64,000 nt of DNA from Epiperipatus broadwayi (lineage: Eukaryota > Onychophora > Udeonychophora > Euonychophora > Peripatidae): positions 16,297,490 through 16,361,489 of the forward strand of contig JAQFVV010012400.1 of NCBI GenBank assembly GCA_028023455.1, written 5' to 3'. The notes under the pieces were generated by a model. That model was not told where the DNA came from and searched no databases. It was given only the letters and a program-made list of their open reading frames with translations. Both the position numbers and the translations under genes were made by a program. Position 1 is the first letter of the stretch. Each line of letters opens with the position of its first letter. Of the stretch, positions 60,550 through 64,000 are shown piece after piece.

Positions 60550-61950
60550 TTAACATCGATGGCATCTCCAGCTTTATCTCACTTTTTCCAATATATGGCC
60601 TTAATATTCTACTTCATATAATTTTAGCTGCAAATTGTCATTTATATTTATCCAGGCAATTCTTTATTAAATTGTAGTCTTTATTCTAGTCAGGGGATAT
60701 TTGCTTAAGATAAAATAGTGACCAGGTTGGATCCACAAGCCATTTATTACAAAATTTTTTATCAATCTCTGATTTCATGTAACAAAATGCATACTGTTTT
60801 TACTGCATCATAGTTTTTGCCACACCCAAATAATGTTTTATTTCTGAGAATCTATATGCAAAAACTGGTGAAAGTTGCTATTCTAATTATTCCAAAATGG
60901 CCTTTTTTGAAAGCTTTGATTAAATGAACACATTCAGGTTCTTTATTTTTCATTAAGAATTTGAAAATATTAAGTAAATTTGACCATATGTGGCATTTTT
61001 CAAGTATGTGTTGCATTGATTCTTCTTCTTTTTTACATAAAGTGCAAATAGGATCCATCTGATATCCTCTTTGATAATGCAAGAATGCCGCAATTGACAA
61101 GGCCCAAGGTTGACCTTAATCAGAAAATCTATGAATCTAGGTTTTAATCTCAACTGTTTAGTCAACCTGGAGAACCCTAATATTCCAATGGGCAAGAGGC
61201 CTTCAATTTTGGTCTTATTTGGGAACATCTGTGTATATGTGTTCCAATAAGTAATTTTATTTTTGAACATATTTGCTGGATTTTCAGATTTAATGCTGTC
61301 CAGAAACTACAGATATCTGTTTCTGAAGCCACAGTCACCCACTATGTAGGTGCAATATCTTCCGCATTCATCAGACTCTGTATTTGAGGATTCTTGTTAA
61401 AAAGTCTCACCAATATATTATGAGTAATCTGAATAAAGAATGTTTTTATTCCATGTAAATCTAAGCCATTCAATTGTTTTGGCTTCTGTAGTAGGTTTAG
61501 GCTGATGGCAGGAGTCTCCCCCCCCCCAACATAATTTTCTGCACTGGGTTTCGACCTTCTTAATAAAGGAATTAGTCGGGACACACCCAGTGAGAAAGTA
61601 CGTTATCTTGGTTAACATGACTGAGTTCATAAGGACAATTTTCCCAAATAATGATAATTTTCCCCAAGTGATTCAATAAATTTTCCAGTTTTAATTAATA
61701 GTTCGTCTTCACTCTTCTTCCTCATTCTAGATGGGGGAATGCAAGATGAAAACTCAGGAACTTCTGAGGGGGGGGGAGCCCTAAGCTTCCGAGGAATTTG
61801 CTTCCCAGTCACAATCAACGACATGGCTGACTTCTTGCTGACTTTTACACCATATTCCAACTCAAACCCGTCTAAGAGCTCCTCTAACTTATTGAATTCC
61901 TCCCGAGAGGAGAGGAAAATCACCACAATACTTTTGTCACCTGAAAACTA
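60550..61950 (-). pseudogene. L1/Tx1-like LINE ORF2, C-terminal half (decayed)
   Basis: On the minus strand from 61950: FSGDKSIVVIFLSSREEF, in the place of the YADD catalytic box (the first Asp is Gly here). Next GFELEYGVKVSKKSAMSLI (usual GAKVNxxKS). At 61630-61430 comes KITYFLTGCVPTNSFIKKVE, then LCWGGGDS and PKQLNGLDLHGI, the post-RT region. At about 61090-60960 a zinc knuckle reads CTLCKKEEESMQHILEKC. Downstream, a DPTWSLFYL-like word near 60730 fits the Tx1 tail. Frames switch near 61630, 61340 and 61100. The upstream RT half is absent, so it is a 5'-truncated, dead copy. Confidence 0.75.
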
Positions 61951-62140
61951 GATTTTATTTTAAAAAGAACCTTTGAATTTAAAGATTTAATTGCATATCC
62001 CATTTTGTTTGTTTTAATTTTTAATTTTGTGTTTGATTCATTGGCCCTTCTCCTCTGTTGCCAATCATATGATCCCAGGTTGTACAATACTTTTCAACAG
62101 AAACTATTTATTGAATTCTAGTTCTACCATCTATTTGTAA
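61951..62140. other. AT-rich interval, no feature seen
   Basis: Nothing recognised. Confidence 0.4.
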
Positions 62141-62144
62141 GCTT

Positions 62145-62345
62145 GGGTGATCAATAGATACTAGATGCTAAACACTAAATCACTATATAGAGCTGTAGTA
62201 TCCATTTTCCCAGACAAAGACTATATATAGCCAGAACCTAGTTTGGGGATTATGGATGTGATAGCAGGGGATATGAATTTAATAAACACTACATCTGGTA
62301 TCTATTGATTATTCAACTTTACATTAAGTAACAGAAAACTGGAGT
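62145..62345 (+). repeat. Diverged relative of the hammerhead repeat, foldback form
   Basis: Inverted words TCAATAGATACTAGATG (62152 on) and CATCTGGTATCTATTGA bracket a centre reading GCCAGAACCTAGTTTGGGGA then TTATGGATGTGATAGCA. This aligns with the stem II, GAAAC, GTC and stem I region of the 34.7-kb ribozyme (GCCAGAAACTAGTC, TGGGGATATTGGATG). The CTGATGA box is not recognisable. It probably represents an older or different subfamily. Confidence 0.55.
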
Positions 62346-63309
62346 ACAATAAATAATGTTCTCTCGATTCATTGACTTACTGAATATATTATGTTAATTT
62401 AAAATATAAAACACTCTACACATATAATCATTTTTTAGATGCTTGAAAGATAATATGATATTTGAAAACATAAAAGCAAATCGAGTAAAACAGTTTCATT
62501 TAAGCTTCTAAATTGATTTTCTTTTTATATTTTATTCAGCTAAAAATCATTTGATTTTCTTTTTATACTTTATTCAGTTAAAAATCAATTCAAGAATGTC
62601 TAACAATTGGGCCTATTACTTAGCTATAGTATTAAATTGCACAAAATATATTTGCCAATGTAAAAAATCAATATTGTATAGCCCTGCCTTGATGTAATGT
62701 ATATAGCAAAATTTAGGTATAATATTAAAGATGCTGATCTCAAACCCCCATTTTATTTGATATCATTAATGTACATGTTTGTTTTATGAGTTTAGACACT
62801 GATCACTATCAGAGACCTTAATATAGTTTTATCTACACAGCTCATTCCCTTATTGCTTCTTTAAATTCATTCATATATATGACATCACTTTTGTTGATAT
62901 CTAATTGTATCTTTGTTGATATTTTCCTTATCTTATTGCCCATTCTTTGTATTACTATTTTTTGTCAATGGTATTTCTGGATTAATGTGGTTCAAGATAC
63001 TTGTTCCCAAATGTTGTCACCAAGATAAGTTGATTTCAATAAAAATAAAAAAAAGCAGGATTTTTTTTAATACTAGGATTCTATTTTCCACAAGATGTAT
63101 TAATTAAATCAATTATAAATTGCACAGTCTCTACAATAGCTATTACATATGAAGACAAAAGAAATTAGAATAGCAGTTATTAAGCTATTTAATTCAATTA
63201 CCAAATGTATAAATTAATACTTAAAATATAAAGAATAAAAAAATATTAAGAATGTATAACAAGTTACAAAAGAAAAAAAAAGGAGGGATTGATATAAGTA
63301 AAGATTCAT
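62346..63309. other. AT-rich interval, small tandem duplication
   Basis: At 62515-62590 a unit reading GATTTTCTTTTTATA..TTATTCAG..AAAAATCA occurs twice. Otherwise nothing recognised. Confidence 0.5.
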
Positions 63310-64000
63310 TTAAATCCAAAGTTCCCAAAATGGTCGATATTGACCCCCTGGGATCAATTTGAACATTCTAGGGATTATATAGTTTCAATAAAAAAAATTA
63401 GGAGTCGACAACAGCAAAAATAGACCCCCTTACTACTGCTATTTGTTTGTTACTCAAAATATCTATGATTCCAATAGATACCTAATTAAGAAATAAAATA
63501 ATTTAAAAAAAACAAACACTTTTTTTGATTACAAACACATTAAATACCAAACTTGCGAACGAAAAGGTAAAATGTATCATTAAAAGTCACACATAAGAAT
63601 GCATGAAAATACATGTAATGCAAACAGGTCTGTGCATTGTCTTACCAAATGTATCAAAGCAAGTGCGGACATCAAAAACCATTGCATGTCCATACTTGCT
63701 CGCAGTGGGACGAAACTATATTCGATATTAGCAGAATTTATCACTCTTGTACGGTATGCTTTCATAAAACATTATAAATTGGTTTGTTTGATGTGACATG
63801 TACTTATTTGTGATTTGAACTTTGAATATAATTATTTATTGAGGAGTAGTACTATGAAAAAGAAAATCAGTGGACACAGTTTATTTATTCGAGTTTGAAC
63901 AAAAATCTTGTTTCAAGTAAGTACATATTTTATTGCCTTTTTTTTTTCCACAGGGGCTATTTAAATTGTTTGTTAATAAACGTTTTTATTTCTTACAATA
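63310..64000 (+). mobile_element. Probable 5' end of a hAT transposon (third type), running off the window
   Basis: AAGTTCCCAAAATGGTCGAT, then ATTGACCCCCTGGG and TCAATTTGAACATTCTAGGG resemble the well-known start of animal hAT elements of the FAM200/ZBED type (GTTCCCAAAxTGGTCGAxxxxGACCCCC, with an internal GTCGA repeat). GGAGTCGACAAC follows. Frames further in (63599-63796 +) have no clear domain. The other end is outside the window. Confidence 0.45.

Noticed and set aside
1-64000. CRISPR arrays, rRNA genes, bacterial operons, endogenous viral genes
   Set aside because: No regularly spaced short repeats, no rRNA-like conserved blocks and no viral structural or replicase motifs were noticed. 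The sequence is eukaryotic intronic or intergenic in character.

Overview
The window is very AT-rich animal (metazoan) DNA, most likely from an invertebrate. I see no operons, bacterial-style ribosome sites or dense coding. What I can recognise is eukaryotic: one spliced exon of a host zinc-transporter gene, one possible terminal exon of another gene, and a dense layer of transposable-element remnants. These include non-LTR retrotransposons of at least four kinds, hAT DNA transposons with deletion derivatives, a mariner remnant, tRNA-derived SINEs, foldback/TIR elements, and Penelope- or retrozyme-like repeats. The species cannot be fixed from the sequence alone. A mollusc or arthropod would fit, but that is inference.

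Layout. 1-3170: an RTE-like LINE tail (+), a LINE C-terminal scrap (-), and a longer decayed LINE with a recognisable reverse transcriptase and C-terminal zinc knuckle (-). 4001-4297: a decayed copy of the hammerhead-bearing repeat. 9864-12136: an almost full-length but broken hAT transposon with an 8-bp target duplication, carrying an antisense tRNA-like insertion. 13.7 kb, 22.8 kb, 41.9 kb and 57.1 kb: foldback or TIR elements. 16.15-16.85 kb: a mariner remnant. 18.5, 40.1 and 45.4 kb: three copies of an unnamed 1.6-1.9 kb repeat, the last interrupted by a 420-bp retroposon. 33539-36982: a second hAT (-), itself interrupted at 34560-35614 by a composite hammerhead repeat with a 14-bp target duplication. 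37436-37834: a perfect short hAT MITE. 37.9-39.6 kb: an RTE-like LINE (+). 51709-51862: the zinc-transporter exon (-). 52.0-54.5 kb: a cluster of foldback element, hAT MITE, SINE, hAT derivative and tandem hammerhead-type repeats. 60.55-61.95 kb: a Tx1-like LINE (-). 63.3 kb to the end: the probable 5' end of another hAT.

The most interesting signal is a type I hammerhead self-cleaving ribozyme motif on the minus strand at 34699-34777. It has an exact core, a GUC cleavage triplet, a minimal stem III, a short stem II and a two-part stem I. It lies in a repeat whose monomer is about 450 bp. Cleavage sites of adjacent monomers are 450 bp apart at 34.7/35.2 kb and 452 bp apart at 53.9/54.4 kb. 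Tandem monomers, an inverted partial copy and a 14-bp target duplication fit Penelope-like pseudo-LTRs or metazoan retrozymes, which are known to carry such ribozymes. No Penelope-type reverse transcriptase is visible here, so these copies look non-autonomous. A second foldback family (32.3 and 52.1 kb) shares the long, variable-length target duplications and some core-like words.

All transposon coding regions I can see carry stops, frameshifts or deletions. Long stretches between elements are AT-rich, with no feature I can support.
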